Notes under the pieces: model-generated | Seen by the model: only the letters and a program-made list of their open reading frames with translations | Told to the model about the DNA's origin: nothing | Databases searched by the model: none | From: Candidatus Segatella intestinihominis | Lineage (GTDB): Bacteria > Bacteroidota > Bacteroidia > Bacteroidales > Bacteroidaceae | Length of the DNA: 38,202 bases | Assembly: GCA_900548535.1 (NCBI GenBank) | Contig: URLG01000023.1 | Coordinates: forward strand, 1-38,202 | Direction of reading: 5' to 3' | Shown here: positions 15,403 through 23,549 of the stretch, piece after piece | Layout of the letters: each line of letters starts with the position of its first letter | Numbering within the stretch: the first letter of the stretch is position 1 | Position numbers and translations under genes: made by a program

Positions 15403-16776
15403 TTACTTTACCTTTCCCTCTTTCCACAGCTGATGGAAAGATTTCTTCGCAAACTTAGGCATAGCATGACCGATGCCCCACGCATTCCAATTGCTGAAGT
15501 GAGTGCAGCACTCTGGTACGAGATTGACCAGCGGAGCAAACTTCAAGGCTGTGGTGTAGAGGGCTGGACGGTCGAAGAGATACTTCATGCCGTCAGACAT
15601 CTTTCTCTTGATAGGGTCTGCCTTGCCCAGCTTCTCCAGGCTCTGTCGCCATACGTATATCTGCGAGCCAGGACCCACCTTGGATGGACATACATTATCG
15701 CAAGATAGACAGAGGGTACAAGCCGAAACATTGTCGCTGTACTTCTGAGGATTCTTCAGCATACCGAGGTTCACACCGATAGGACCAGGAATGAAATAGG
15801 TATAGCTATATCCACCCGAACGGCGATACACTGGGCAAGTATTCATGCAGGCACCACAGCGCATACACTTCAAGGTTTGCCAGTGAGCCTCATCGGCAAG
15901 GATGTCGCTTCTGCCATTGTCCACCAATACCACGTGCATCTCTGCACCCGGACGAGCCTGGCGGAAATGAGAGGTATAAGTAGTGGTAGGCTGACCCGTA
16001 CCGCAACGGCAGAGCAGACGCTGGAACACAGCCACGCTCTTATAGTCAGGCACCAATTTTTCTATTCCCATCGCCACGATGTGCAGCTTAGGCATAGAGG
16101 TGGTCATGTCGGCATTACCCTCGTTGGTGCAAACCACACAGTCGCCCGTGGCAGCCACACCAAAGTTGCAGCCTGTCATACCCGCACCAGCCTCCATAAA
16201 CTGGTTGCGCAAGTGATGGCGAGCGCAGCGAGTCAGGTAAGTAGGGTCGTAATTGCCTATTTCCTTGGAGATACCCTTCTCCTCAAACATCTTGCCTACC
16301 TCCTCACGTTTCAGGTGGATGGCAGGCATCACGATATGGCTAGGCTTCTGCCCCAAGAGCTGGATGATGCGCTCACCCAAGTCGGTCTCCACCACGTCGA
16401 TGCCGTGCTGCTCCAAGTAAGGGTTCATCTCGCACTCCTCGGTGAGCATGGACTTCGACTTCACCATCTTCTTCACGTTATGGTCTTTCAGAATGCCCAA
16501 CACAATCTCGTTGAACTCCTGCGCATCCTTCGCCCAATGCACAATGACACCACGGCTCTCCAAGTTCTTGGAGAACATATCAAGGTAATCAGCCAAGTGG
16601 GTGATGGTATGCATCTTGATCTGTGATGCGTGTTCGCGCAGACTCTCCCACTCAGGCAGTTCCTGCGCCATCTTATCTCGTTTTTGACGTACAGACCAGA
16701 AGGTAGCATCGTGCCAAGCGGTCTTCTCTACGTCTTGCGTAAACCTTGCGGCTCTCTTAGAATGTTCTGTACTCAT
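15403..16776 (-). CDS. lutB: LutB-like iron-sulfur protein (lactate utilisation)
   Basis: 457 residues. The N-terminal two thirds form a LUD domain (KKMVKSKSMLTEECEMNPYL, MTGCNFGVAATGDCVVCTNEGN in parts). Two ferredoxin-type [4Fe-4S] clusters follow: Cys304, 307, 310 and 314 in CMRCGACMNTCP, and Cys353, 356, 359 and 363 in CTLCLSCDNVCP. A C-terminal tail of about 90 residues is typical of LutB. It passes electrons from L-lactate oxidation together with LutA and LutC. The gene starts 3 bp after lutA. Confidence 0.93.
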   Translation of the reverse strand: MSTEHSKRAARFTQDVEKTAWHDATFWSVRQKRDKMAQELPEWESLREHASQIKMHTITHLADYLDMFSKNLESRGVIVHWAKDAQEFNEIVLGILKDHNVKKMVKSKSMLTEECEMNPYLEQHGIDVVETDLGERIIQLLGQKPSHIVMPAIHLKREEVGKMFEEKGISKEIGNYDPTYLTRCARHHLRNQFMEAGAGMTGCNFGVAATGDCVVCTNEGNADMTTSMPKLHIVAMGIEKLVPDYKSVAVFQRLLCRCGTGQPTTTYTSHFRQARPGAEMHVVLVDNGRSDILADEAHWQTLKCMRCGACMNTCPVYRRSGGYSYTYFIPGPIGVNLGMLKNPQKYSDNVSACTLCLSCDNVCPSKVGPGSQIYVWRQSLEKLGKADPIKRKMSDGMKYLFDRPALYTTALKFAPLVNLVPECCTHFSNWNAWGIGHAMPKFAKKSFHQLWKEGKVK

Positions 16777-16779
16777 AAT

Positions 16780-17517
16780 TTATAGACCTGCAGCTAAAAT
16801 TTGAACAACATGAATAAACTTAATCGGCATATTCTCCTTCTTGGCGATACCAGCCATATGCATGAGGCACGAAGAGTCTGGTCCCGTCACATATTCAGCG
16901 CCCGTAGCCATATGGCGCTTGATCTTGTCTTCGCCCATACGTGTAGAGACGGCAGGTTCCTCGATAGAGAACATACCGCCAAATCCGCAGCACTCATCCT
17001 TGCGCTCTGGCTCATGAACAGTGATGCCATCCACCATGTTCAGCAAGTCGATAATCTTATTGAATGGTTTGATATGGCGCTCAGAAGGCGAAGACAGTCC
17101 GAGCTCTCTCACGCCGTGGCAACTGTTGTGAACACTCACCACATGAGGAAACTTGCCTGGCACATGATCCACCTTCAACACATCGTGCAGAAATTCCACG
17201 ATGTCCATAATCTTGTTAGAAGAAACACACTCGTGCTTGCCCTCCAGTATCTGAGGGTAATACACTCTGACATAAGCTGCGCACGAAGCAGAAGGAGCCA
17301 CGATGTAGTCATAGTCCTTGAAGAGTTCGTCGAAGGTTTCGATTACCTTCTCCGACTTATCCTGGAATCCCGCGTTAGCCATAGGCTGTCCGCAGCAAGT
17401 TTGCTTCTCAGGATATCCTACATCCAGTCCGTAATGCTTGAGCAACTTGTATGTAGCCACGCCCGCTTCTGGATAGAGGGCATCTACATAGCAAGGGACG
17501 AATAATCCGACTTTCAT
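16780..17517 (-). CDS. lutA: LutA-like (Fe-S)-binding protein (lactate utilisation)
   Basis: 245 residues with two CCG domains: Cys41-Cys42 in TCCGQPMANAG and Cys176-Cys177 in ECCGFGGMFS, plus Cys133 in NSCHGVRELG. These cysteine-rich modules bind the electron-transfer clusters of LutA/GlpC/HdrB-type proteins. It is the first gene of lutABC. No lactate permease lies next to it. Regulation may act through the dyad at 17557-17580, which overlaps the predicted promoter. Confidence 0.93.
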   Translation of the reverse strand: MKVGLFVPCYVDALYPEAGVATYKLLKHYGLDVGYPEKQTCCGQPMANAGFQDKSEKVIETFDELFKDYDYIVAPSASCAAYVRVYYPQILEGKHECVSSNKIMDIVEFLHDVLKVDHVPGKFPHVVSVHNSCHGVRELGLSSPSERHIKPFNKIIDLLNMVDGITVHEPERKDECCGFGGMFSIEEPAVSTRMGEDKIKRHMATGAEYVTGPDSSCLMHMAGIAKKENMPIKFIHVVQILAAGL

Positions 17518-17556
17518 TGTTGTTATCTATTATAAATCTTGTTAGCTATAGTTTAC

Positions 17557-17580
17557 TTGTTACCGCTGCAAAGGTAACAA
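17557..17580. promoter_or_regulatory. Dyad over the lut promoter, candidate operator
   Basis: TTGTTACC (17557-17564) and GGTAACAA (17573-17580) are perfect inverted repeats 8 bp apart. The predicted lut -7 element TACCTTTG (17576-17569, minus strand) sits inside the right arm and spacer. A repressor bound here would cover the start site; the regulator is not identified in the window. Confidence 0.6.
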
Positions 17581-17791
17581 AAATCATTCAGAAAAGCTCA
17601 TCACCCGAAAGAAAATCCCCGATATTTGATTTTATTTAACGGAGACTACTGCATCATAAGAAGAAAGCTACGCTCTGGCGTATTCTCAAAAAATGGAGGA
17701 GATACCACCTCCTCATGAAAATATTCTCCAAAAATCTAGGTGATTTCAAATAAAAGTTGTAGCTTTGCAGCAAATAATAAAATTTTTGATT
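17581..17791. other. Non-coding spacer upstream of the lut operon
   Basis: No gene is evident. A short dyad (GAGGAG, 7 bases, CTCCTC) occurs around 17696-17715, and TAGCTTTG at 17760-17767 fits a plus-strand -7 element for the broken small gene that follows. Confidence 0.4.
17760..17767 (+). promoter_or_regulatory. Predicted -7 element TAGCTTTG of the broken small gene
   Basis: It matches TAnnTTTG and lies 24 bases before the ATG at 17792. Confidence 0.45.
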
Positions 17792-18206
17792 ATGGCAACA
17801 GTAAAATTGACAAGAGAATTTGTTAGAAAATGGTGAGTCTTATCAATTTGCTTTAACAAATTATGAAGGAGCCAAATCGCCAAGAGATTCCAAAGTTCGT
17901 GAAACAGTCTTAGCCATAGTTGAGGAATTCTTTAGAGAAAACGAGGTCCCCTTTCTTCTTGAAATACCTAAAAAAATGTCGTTAACAACAAGAACGAATG
18001 GTTGTAACTGTACGGTCTTATCATCACAAGTGCCTATTCTTATACTGAGAAGAAGGCGTTTCGCAGATCTTTTGACGACCGCAAAAAGATTGTGTGGCGG
18101 TCGCAGTAATATCTTACGGCGGTCGTCAGAAGATATTATGGCGGCCGCCAAAAGAACGTGTGGCGGTCTTCAAAAGATATATAGAAAACCTTCTTCACAC
18201 CATTAA
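17792..18206 (+). pseudogene. Frameshifted small gene of unknown family
   Basis: An ATG at 17792 begins MATVKLTREFVRKW and stops at 17834. Moving by one base near 17822 joins MATVKLTREF to LENGESYQFALTNYEGAK and on through KVRETVLAIVEEFFRENEV, a well-formed alpha-helical sequence, in the frame that stays open to 18206. The simplest reading is a one-base insertion in a former gene of about 130 codons; a programmed shift is less likely. The last third is coded by the 22-bp repeats and gives a Cys/Arg-rich tail (KRLCGG, KRTCGG) with a 22-residue period. I do not recognise the family. Sequencing error is an alternative. Confidence 0.4.
18074..18183. repeat. Five tandem copies of a 22-bp GC-rich repeat
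   Basis: Units start at 18074, 18096, 18118, 18140 and 18162, each exactly 22 bp. The first half is conserved (G-R-C-G-R-Y-C-N-Y, for example GGCGGTCGT), the second half is A-rich (such as CAAAAGATAT). Differences are mostly transitions. Unit 4 begins with the palindrome GGCGGCCGCC, and GACGACCGC of unit 1 is the reverse complement of GCGGTCGTC in unit 3. Units are contiguous with no unique spacers, so this is not a CRISPR array. Confidence 0.75.
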
Positions 18207-18330
18207 TCCCTAGGGCTTGCGGCATAAGAATGGGGATCTACAAGTATTAGACAAGGTAAGAAGAGGTGGGAAGAACGGAAGGAATACATCTTTTTAACGT
18301 GAGTTATGGTGATTTCTCACTATTTTGTTG
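18207..18330. other. Non-coding spacer before topB
   Basis: No gene, terminator or further repeat unit was seen between the end of the small broken gene and the topB promoter. Confidence 0.4.
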
Positions 18331-18338
18331 TATCTTTG
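18331..18338 (+). promoter_or_regulatory. Predicted -7 element of topB (TATCTTTG)
   Basis: A full match to TAnnTTTG, 23 bases before the topB ATG. The -33 TTG is missing at the ideal spacing. Confidence 0.6.
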
Positions 18339-18361
18339 CACACTAGAAAAGAAAAATAACA

Positions 18362-20494
18362 ATGATAGTTTGTATAGCAGAGAAACCTAGCGTAGCCAAG
18401 GACATCGCCCGAATCATAGGCGCCACCACGGCTCGCGATGGTTATATGGAAGGTAATGGATACCAAGTGACATGGACTTTCGGCCACCTGTGTGAGCTGA
18501 AAGAGCCCGACGATTATACCCCGATGTGGAAGCATTGGAGCCTCTCGGCATTGCCTATGATACCACCTAGATTTGGTATCAAACTGATCAATGACGAGGG
18601 CATCAAGAAGCAATTCAGCATCATCGAAAAACTGATGCAGGCTGCCGACAGCATCATCAACTGTGGTGACGCCGGACAGGAGGGTGAGCTCATCCAGAGA
18701 TGGGTAATGCAGAAGGCTCAGGCGAAGTGTCCCGTGAAGCGATTGTGGATTTCGTCGATGACGGATGAGGCCATCAAGCAGGGCTTCCAGGAGCTGAAGG
18801 ACCAGGGCGAATACCAGTCGCTCTACCTTGCCGGACTCTCACGTGCCATCGGCGACTGGATACTCGGCATGAATGCCACCCGTCTCTATACTCTGAAATA
18901 CGGACAGAACAGACAGGTGCTGAGCATCGGACGAGTGCAGACCCCTACCCTCGCCCTCATCGTGAACCGACAGAAGGAAATAGACAATTTTGTATCGGAG
19001 CCTTACTGGGTGCTCGCCACCATCTATAGAGATACCCAGTTTACCGCCACCAGCGGCAAGTTTACCAGCAAGGAGGAGGGAGAAAAAGCTTTCTCTACCA
19101 TCGCCGGTAAACCATTCACCGTGACCGATGTGACCAAGAAGAAGGGTACCGAGGCACCGCCTCACCTCTACGACCTGACATCATTGCAGGTGGACTGCAA
19201 CAAGAAGTTTAGCTATTCTGCCGACATGACGCTCAAGCTCATCCAGAGTCTGTATGAGAAGAAATATACCACCTATCCTCGTGTGGACACGCAGTTCTTG
19301 ACGGACGACATCTATCCCAAGGTGCCACAGATACTGAATGGCGTGAGCCAAACGAAGATAGCCAGTCAGCAGAAATACCTGCCGCTCATCCAGCAGCTAG
19401 CCGCATCAGGCAAGAAGCTGCCTAAGAGCAAGAAGGTGTTCGACAACAGCAAGGTGACCGACCACCATGCCATCATCCCAACAGGCGTGCCCCCAACGGG
19501 ACTCACCGATATGGAGGCAAATGTATACGACCTGATAGCCACGAGATTCATCAGCGTGTTCTATCCCGACTGTAAGTTCTCTACCACCACCGTGATGGGC
19601 GAGGTGGTGAACGAGGATGGCGACAAGCCACAGAAGATAGAGTTTAAGGTGAGCGGCAAGGAGATACTGGAGCCAGGTTGGCGTGCTGTCTATGCCAAGG
19701 AAGCGAAGACACAGGACGAGGACGATGCAGCAGACAATGGTAGTGGCAACGGCGCAGGCAAGAAAGAAGTGGTGGAGGAAAGAACCCTCCCATCCTTCGT
19801 TAAGGGCGAATCGGGCGACCACACCCCTGCCCTGACCGAGAAGTGGACCACTCCACCTAAGTATTATACCGAGGCTACGCTCCTGAGAGCGATGGAGACG
19901 GCAGGTAAGTTTGTGGAAGACGAGGAGCTGCGCGCAGCCTTGAAGGAGAATGGCATCGGCCGTCCATCATCGAGAGCGGGCATCATCGAGACCCTCTTCA
20001 AGCGTCACTACATCCGCCGCCAGCGCAAGAACCTGATGGCTACCGCTACGGGCATCGAGCTGATAGACACCATCCACGAGGAACTCCTGAAGAGTTGTGA
20101 GTTGACGGGTATCTGGGAGAAGAAGCTACGCGACATCGAGCACAAGACCTACGACCCAGCCGAATTTATCAACGGACTGAAGGAGCAAATCAATAAGATT
20201 GTGATAGATGTACTCTCGGACAATAGCAGCCGAAGGGTTACCATCCTGACTGAGGAAGAACTCAAGAAGAAACCTGCGGCTAAGAAAAAAGCTCCTGCCA
20301 AGAAAGCCTCAACCACCAAGAAGGCAGAGACGGCAACTGCCCCTGCAACAACAGCGGTAGCCCCTGCCGACCCATTGATTGGCAAGCCATGCCCTGTATG
20401 CGGCAAGGGAGTCATCATCAAGGGCAAGACGGCATACGGATGCAGCAACTGGAAGGCTGGCTGCCAATATCGCAAGCCATTCGATCAAATGTAA
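18362..20494 (+). CDS. topB: DNA topoisomerase III (type IA)
   Basis: 710 residues. The Toprim domain begins MIVCIAEKPSVAKDIARIIG (catalytic Glu7) and holds NCGDAGQEGELIQRW (acidic metal cluster around 103-109). LSIGRVQTPTLALIV is the domain II/III hinge motif and TTYPRVDTQFL places the DNA-linking tyrosine at Y305. DHHAIIPTG and LKENGIGRPSSRAGIIETL are further type IA signatures. A Lys/Ala-rich linker (about 635-670) leads to a C-terminal zinc-ribbon with CPVCGKG and GCSNWKAGC. The enzyme decatenates single-stranded and replication intermediates. The PorE-like gene starts 8 bp later and may be cotranscribed. Confidence 0.95.
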   Translation: MIVCIAEKPSVAKDIARIIGATTARDGYMEGNGYQVTWTFGHLCELKEPDDYTPMWKHWSLSALPMIPPRFGIKLINDEGIKKQFSIIEKLMQAADSIINCGDAGQEGELIQRWVMQKAQAKCPVKRLWISSMTDEAIKQGFQELKDQGEYQSLYLAGLSRAIGDWILGMNATRLYTLKYGQNRQVLSIGRVQTPTLALIVNRQKEIDNFVSEPYWVLATIYRDTQFTATSGKFTSKEEGEKAFSTIAGKPFTVTDVTKKKGTEAPPHLYDLTSLQVDCNKKFSYSADMTLKLIQSLYEKKYTTYPRVDTQFLTDDIYPKVPQILNGVSQTKIASQQKYLPLIQQLAASGKKLPKSKKVFDNSKVTDHHAIIPTGVPPTGLTDMEANVYDLIATRFISVFYPDCKFSTTTVMGEVVNEDGDKPQKIEFKVSGKEILEPGWRAVYAKEAKTQDEDDAADNGSGNGAGKKEVVEERTLPSFVKGESGDHTPALTEKWTTPPKYYTEATLLRAMETAGKFVEDEELRAALKENGIGRPSSRAGIIETLFKRHYIRRQRKNLMATATGIELIDTIHEELLKSCELTGIWEKKLRDIEHKTYDPAEFINGLKEQINKIVIDVLSDNSSRRVTILTEEELKKKPAAKKKAPAKKASTTKKAETATAPATTAVAPADPLIGKPCPVCGKGVIIKGKTAYGCSNWKAGCQYRKPFDQM

Positions 20495-20502
20495 TATCAA
20501 TT

Positions 20503-22569
20503 ATGAGAATATCGAGACTGAACATATTATTCATCTTACTGAGCTGTATGCTCTTGATGGGCTGCGGCATCGACAAGAACCTAAAGAAGGGTGAGAAGCA
20601 CCTGGCTTTGGGCGAATACTACGATGCTGCGGAACAGTTTAAGCTGGTATATAGCAAGACACCCTCCAAGGAGCGAGCATCCAGAGGCAAGATAGCCCTG
20701 AAGATGGCGCACTGCTATGACAAGATCAACACCACGCCGAAGGCTATAGCGGCTTATCGCAATGCCATCCGCTATAACCAAGCCTGCATGGCAGACCATC
20801 TTGCCTATGCCCGCATGCTCTTGAAGAATGGCGACTACAAGCTAGCTGCCACCGAATTTCAGACCGTCCTTGACTCCATGCCCGACAACATCCTAGCCCA
20901 AAACGGGCTGAAATCGGCGCAGATGGCTCCGCTCTGGAAGAAGGAAGGCAGCCGATATAAGGTGAAGAAGATGGATGTGTTCAATTCTCGAAGAGACGAC
21001 TACTCACCGATGCTCTTGGGCGATGAATACGACCAGCTCTACTTCACTTCGACCCGAAATGAAGCCCTGGGCGATGAGCTCAATGGCATCACGGGCACGA
21101 AGTCGGGCGACATCTTCCTTTCTGAAAAAGACGACAAGGGAAAATGGAGCAAGCCTGAGGCGATAGGCACGGGACTGAACACGGAATATGACGAGGGAGC
21201 CTGCTGTTTTACCCCCGATGGCAAGGAGATGTATCTCACGCAGTGTACCACCGACCCCTCCTCTCCTCGCTATGCCCAGATAGTAACCTCGCAACGTTCG
21301 GATGCTGCATGGGGCAAACCATCGGCTCTGGAAATATCCAAGGATACCCTGAGTAGCTATGCCCACCCTGCCATCTCGCCAGATGGCGAATGGCTCTACT
21401 TTGTATCGGATATGCCGGGCGGCATGGGCGGCTTGGACATCTGGCGTGCCCGCATCACAGCGGCTGGTCTGGGTGGAGCCGAGAATCTAGGAGAACCTAT
21501 CAACACACCGGGCGATGAGATGTTTCCTACCTTCCGTCCCAACGGCGACCTATACTTTAGTAGCAATGGTCACGTGGGCATGGGCGGACTCGACATCTAT
21601 ATCGCCAAGGTAGACCCAAAGACTAAGAAATACAAGCTGGAGCATCCTGGCTATCCACTGAATAGCGAGGCGGATGACTTCGGCATGACCTTCGAGGGTC
21701 CACATAACCGTGGCTACTTCTCATCCAACAGAAGGGATGGCAGGGGCTACGACCACATCTACTCCTTTGAAAATCCAGAGGTGGTTACCACCATCAAGGG
21801 TTGGGTGTATGAGATGGGCGGTTACGAACTGCCTGCCGCCCAGGTGATGGTTGTGGGCAACGACGGTACCTATAAAAAACTATCCGTAAGGGGCGATGGT
21901 TCCTTTACTATGGTCATCAATCCCAAGGTGGATTACCTGCTGATGGCATCGTGCAAGGGATTCCTGAATCATAAGGAAGAACTGCGTGTAGACACGGTGA
22001 AGGAAAGCAAGGAGTATGTGCTCCAGTTTCCACTCGCCTCCATCTCAGCCCCTGTGCTCATCGACAACATCTTCTATGATTTCGACAAGGCTACGCTCAC
22101 CCCAGCCTCAACCAAGGCGCTGGACGAACTGGTAACCCTCTTGAAGGAGAACCCGAACGTGACGATAGAGCTGAGCGCCCACTGCGACTATAAGGGCAAC
22201 AACGAATACAACAAGCACTTGTCGCAGCGCAGAGCCCAGAGTGTGGTAGACTATCTGATACAGCACGGCATAGAGAAGGAGCGCCTCACCCCAGTGGGTT
22301 ATGGCAAGGAGCGTCCGAAGACCATCCGCAAGAAGTTGACCGAGAAGTATCCTTGGCTCAAGGAGGGCGATGTGCTCACCGAGGAATTTATCTTGAAGCA
22401 GACCAAGGAGCATCAGGAGGTATGCAATCAGCTGAACCGCAGAACCGAGTTTATCGTCCTTCGCACCACCTACAATATGTTTGATGAGAAGGGCAATCTG
22501 AAGAATCCTCCGAAGCCTAGGAAGCAGGAGGTTCCTGAGGAAGGAGATGAAATCGAATTCGAATTCTAA
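20503..22569 (+). CDS. PorE-like lipoprotein of the type IX secretion system (TPR, PD40 propeller, OmpA domain)
   Basis: 688 residues from the ATG at 20503, chosen because it begins a lipoprotein signal (MRISRLNILFILLSCMLLMGC) with lipobox LMGC; an upstream in-frame start would run inside topB. In order: TPR repeats (about 25-150, EYYDAAEQFKLVYSKTPSKE), a PD40/WD40-like beta-propeller (about 165-420, with repeated ISPDGEWLYFVSD-type strands), a short carboxypeptidase-regulatory-like beta domain (about 426-510), and a C-terminal OmpA peptidoglycan-binding domain (about 514-655, IFYDFDKATLTPAS to NRRTEF). This order is that of PorE, which ties type IX secretion rings to the cell wall. Symbol is left empty as PorE is inferred from architecture. 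Confidence 0.82.
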   Translation: MRISRLNILFILLSCMLLMGCGIDKNLKKGEKHLALGEYYDAAEQFKLVYSKTPSKERASRGKIALKMAHCYDKINTTPKAIAAYRNAIRYNQACMADHLAYARMLLKNGDYKLAATEFQTVLDSMPDNILAQNGLKSAQMAPLWKKEGSRYKVKKMDVFNSRRDDYSPMLLGDEYDQLYFTSTRNEALGDELNGITGTKSGDIFLSEKDDKGKWSKPEAIGTGLNTEYDEGACCFTPDGKEMYLTQCTTDPSSPRYAQIVTSQRSDAAWGKPSALEISKDTLSSYAHPAISPDGEWLYFVSDMPGGMGGLDIWRARITAAGLGGAENLGEPINTPGDEMFPTFRPNGDLYFSSNGHVGMGGLDIYIAKVDPKTKKYKLEHPGYPLNSEADDFGMTFEGPHNRGYFSSNRRDGRGYDHIYSFENPEVVTTIKGWVYEMGGYELPAAQVMVVGNDGTYKKLSVRGDGSFTMVINPKVDYLLMASCKGFLNHKEELRVDTVKESKEYVLQFPLASISAPVLIDNIFYDFDKATLTPASTKALDELVTLLKENPNVTIELSAHCDYKGNNEYNKHLSQRRAQSVVDYLIQHGIEKERLTPVGYGKERPKTIRKKLTEKYPWLKEGDVLTEEFILKQTKEHQEVCNQLNRRTEFIVLRTTYNMFDEKGNLKNPPKPRKQEVPEEGDEIEFEF

Positions 22570-22574
22570 ATGGA

Positions 22575-23006
22575 TCAAATGCCCTTAGCATCCAAGGCTT
22601 TATTATATCCCCAAACAAGAGCTATAACGAGGCAACCCGCCAATGCCATCCAGAGATTCTGGGAATGGCAGAGCGTATCCACCGCATGGGTAAGGGCACG
22701 AGAACCAGACATGAGGATATCTATCTTCATGGAGAAGAGGAAGCCCTGTATCTGCTCCCATCCCTGACATACCACGGCTGCTATCAAGCCAATAGCCACG
22801 CATACAAGCGTCCATACATGCTCCATGCGGCGGCGCATGACGGCAGCCTTCTCTGCCTCGGTAGATGGCAAGGCAGCCATCACTCGGTCGGAGAATCCAT
22901 CATCAGGAAGTTCTGTCTGGCAATCGGCAAAGAATGATTGCAGCAATTGCTCATCATCTTGTGCCAACAATGTCTGATTCATCTTATTATCTTCGGTCAT
23001 AACCAT
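22575..23006 (-). CDS. Membrane protein, putative anti-sigma factor (DUF5056-like)
   Basis: 143 residues. The N-terminal part (DEQLLQSFFADCQTELPDDGFSDRVMAALP in parts) resembles the short cytoplasmic segment of Bacteroidales proteins annotated DUF5056, followed by two membrane segments (about 67-82 VWTLVCVAIGLIAAVV and 119-137 WMALAGCLVIALVWGYN). It overlaps the end of the ECF sigma gene by 20 bp if the ATG at 23006 is used; the ATG at 22982 (MNQTLLAQ) would avoid the overlap. Position after an ECF sigma gene suggests an anti-sigma role (inference). It ends 5 bp from the convergent PorE-like gene. Confidence 0.7.
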   Translation of the reverse strand: MVMTEDNKMNQTLLAQDDEQLLQSFFADCQTELPDDGFSDRVMAALPSTEAEKAAVMRRRMEHVWTLVCVAIGLIAAVVCQGWEQIQGFLFSMKIDILMSGSRALTHAVDTLCHSQNLWMALAGCLVIALVWGYNKALDAKGI

Positions 23007-23529
23007 TTTGTTTTAAGTAACTTGCAAGTTTTATTTTTCCACGGGAGAGGTGCGACTTGATGGTGCCTTGCGCCATTCCCGTCACCTCAGCAATCTTATC
23101 TATAGAGAGTCCATCCATCAGCTGTAGCGTGATGCATGTTCGTTCGTTATCGCTCAATATCTTGAGGGCATTGAGCAAGTCCATCTTCAATCCAGCATTT
23201 CCGCCCTGCGCATCTTGACGAGCCACGGCAGGCTGGTCGATGTCTTGCGTCACCTTGTGGCTGCGGATATAGTCGTACCACACATTGTAGGCGATGCGGT
23301 AGAGCCAAGTGGAGAACTGTGATACACCCTTGAAGCTAGCCAGGTGGGTGTATGCTTTGACAAAGGTATCCTGAGCCAAGTCGTCACTCAGCTGACTATC
23401 CCCCAACGTCTGTCGCAGGAAGAATCCACGAATGGGTGATTGATACTTCTTGACCAGCAAGTCGAATGACTTGCGGTCTTGAAGCATCACCACCTTCGTG
23501 ACGAGAGAGATATCGGATAACTTTTCCAC
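22987..23529 (-). CDS. ECF-type RNA polymerase sigma factor
   Basis: 180 residues starting with GTG. Sigma region 2 is seen as VKKYQSPIRGFFLRQTLGDSQLSDDLAQDTFVKAY (in parts) and FSTWLYRIAYNVWYDYIRSHK; region 4 as DNERTCITLQLMDGLSIDKIAEVTGMAQGTIKSHLSRGK (in parts), a helix-turn-helix for -35-type recognition. It directs RNA polymerase to a stress or envelope regulon. It lies 20 bp downstream of the DUF6249-like gene and just before the putative anti-sigma gene. Confidence 0.92.
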   Translation of the reverse strand: MEKLSDISLVTKVVMLQDRKSFDLLVKKYQSPIRGFFLRQTLGDSQLSDDLAQDTFVKAYTHLASFKGVSQFSTWLYRIAYNVWYDYIRSHKVTQDIDQPAVARQDAQGGNAGLKMDLLNALKILSDNERTCITLQLMDGLSIDKIAEVTGMAQGTIKSHLSRGKIKLASYLKQNGYDRR

Positions 23530-23549
23530 TTTATTTATTAACTAATAAT

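Noticed and set aside
18141..18148. NotI-type palindrome as a functional site on its own
   Set aside because: GCGGCCGC is explained as part of repeat unit 4.
18074..18183. CRISPR array
   Set aside because: The 22-bp units abut directly; there are no spacers and units vary too much.
17820..18206. Intact 128-residue gene
   Set aside because: Its only start is a TTG in mid-sequence, and the conserved-looking N-terminus lies in another frame from the ATG at 17792; a frameshifted gene explains it better.
20389..20502. Upstream in-frame start for the PorE-like gene
   Set aside because: It lies inside topB and would place the lipoprotein signal in the middle of the chain; the ATG at 20503 begins a proper signal peptide with lipobox.
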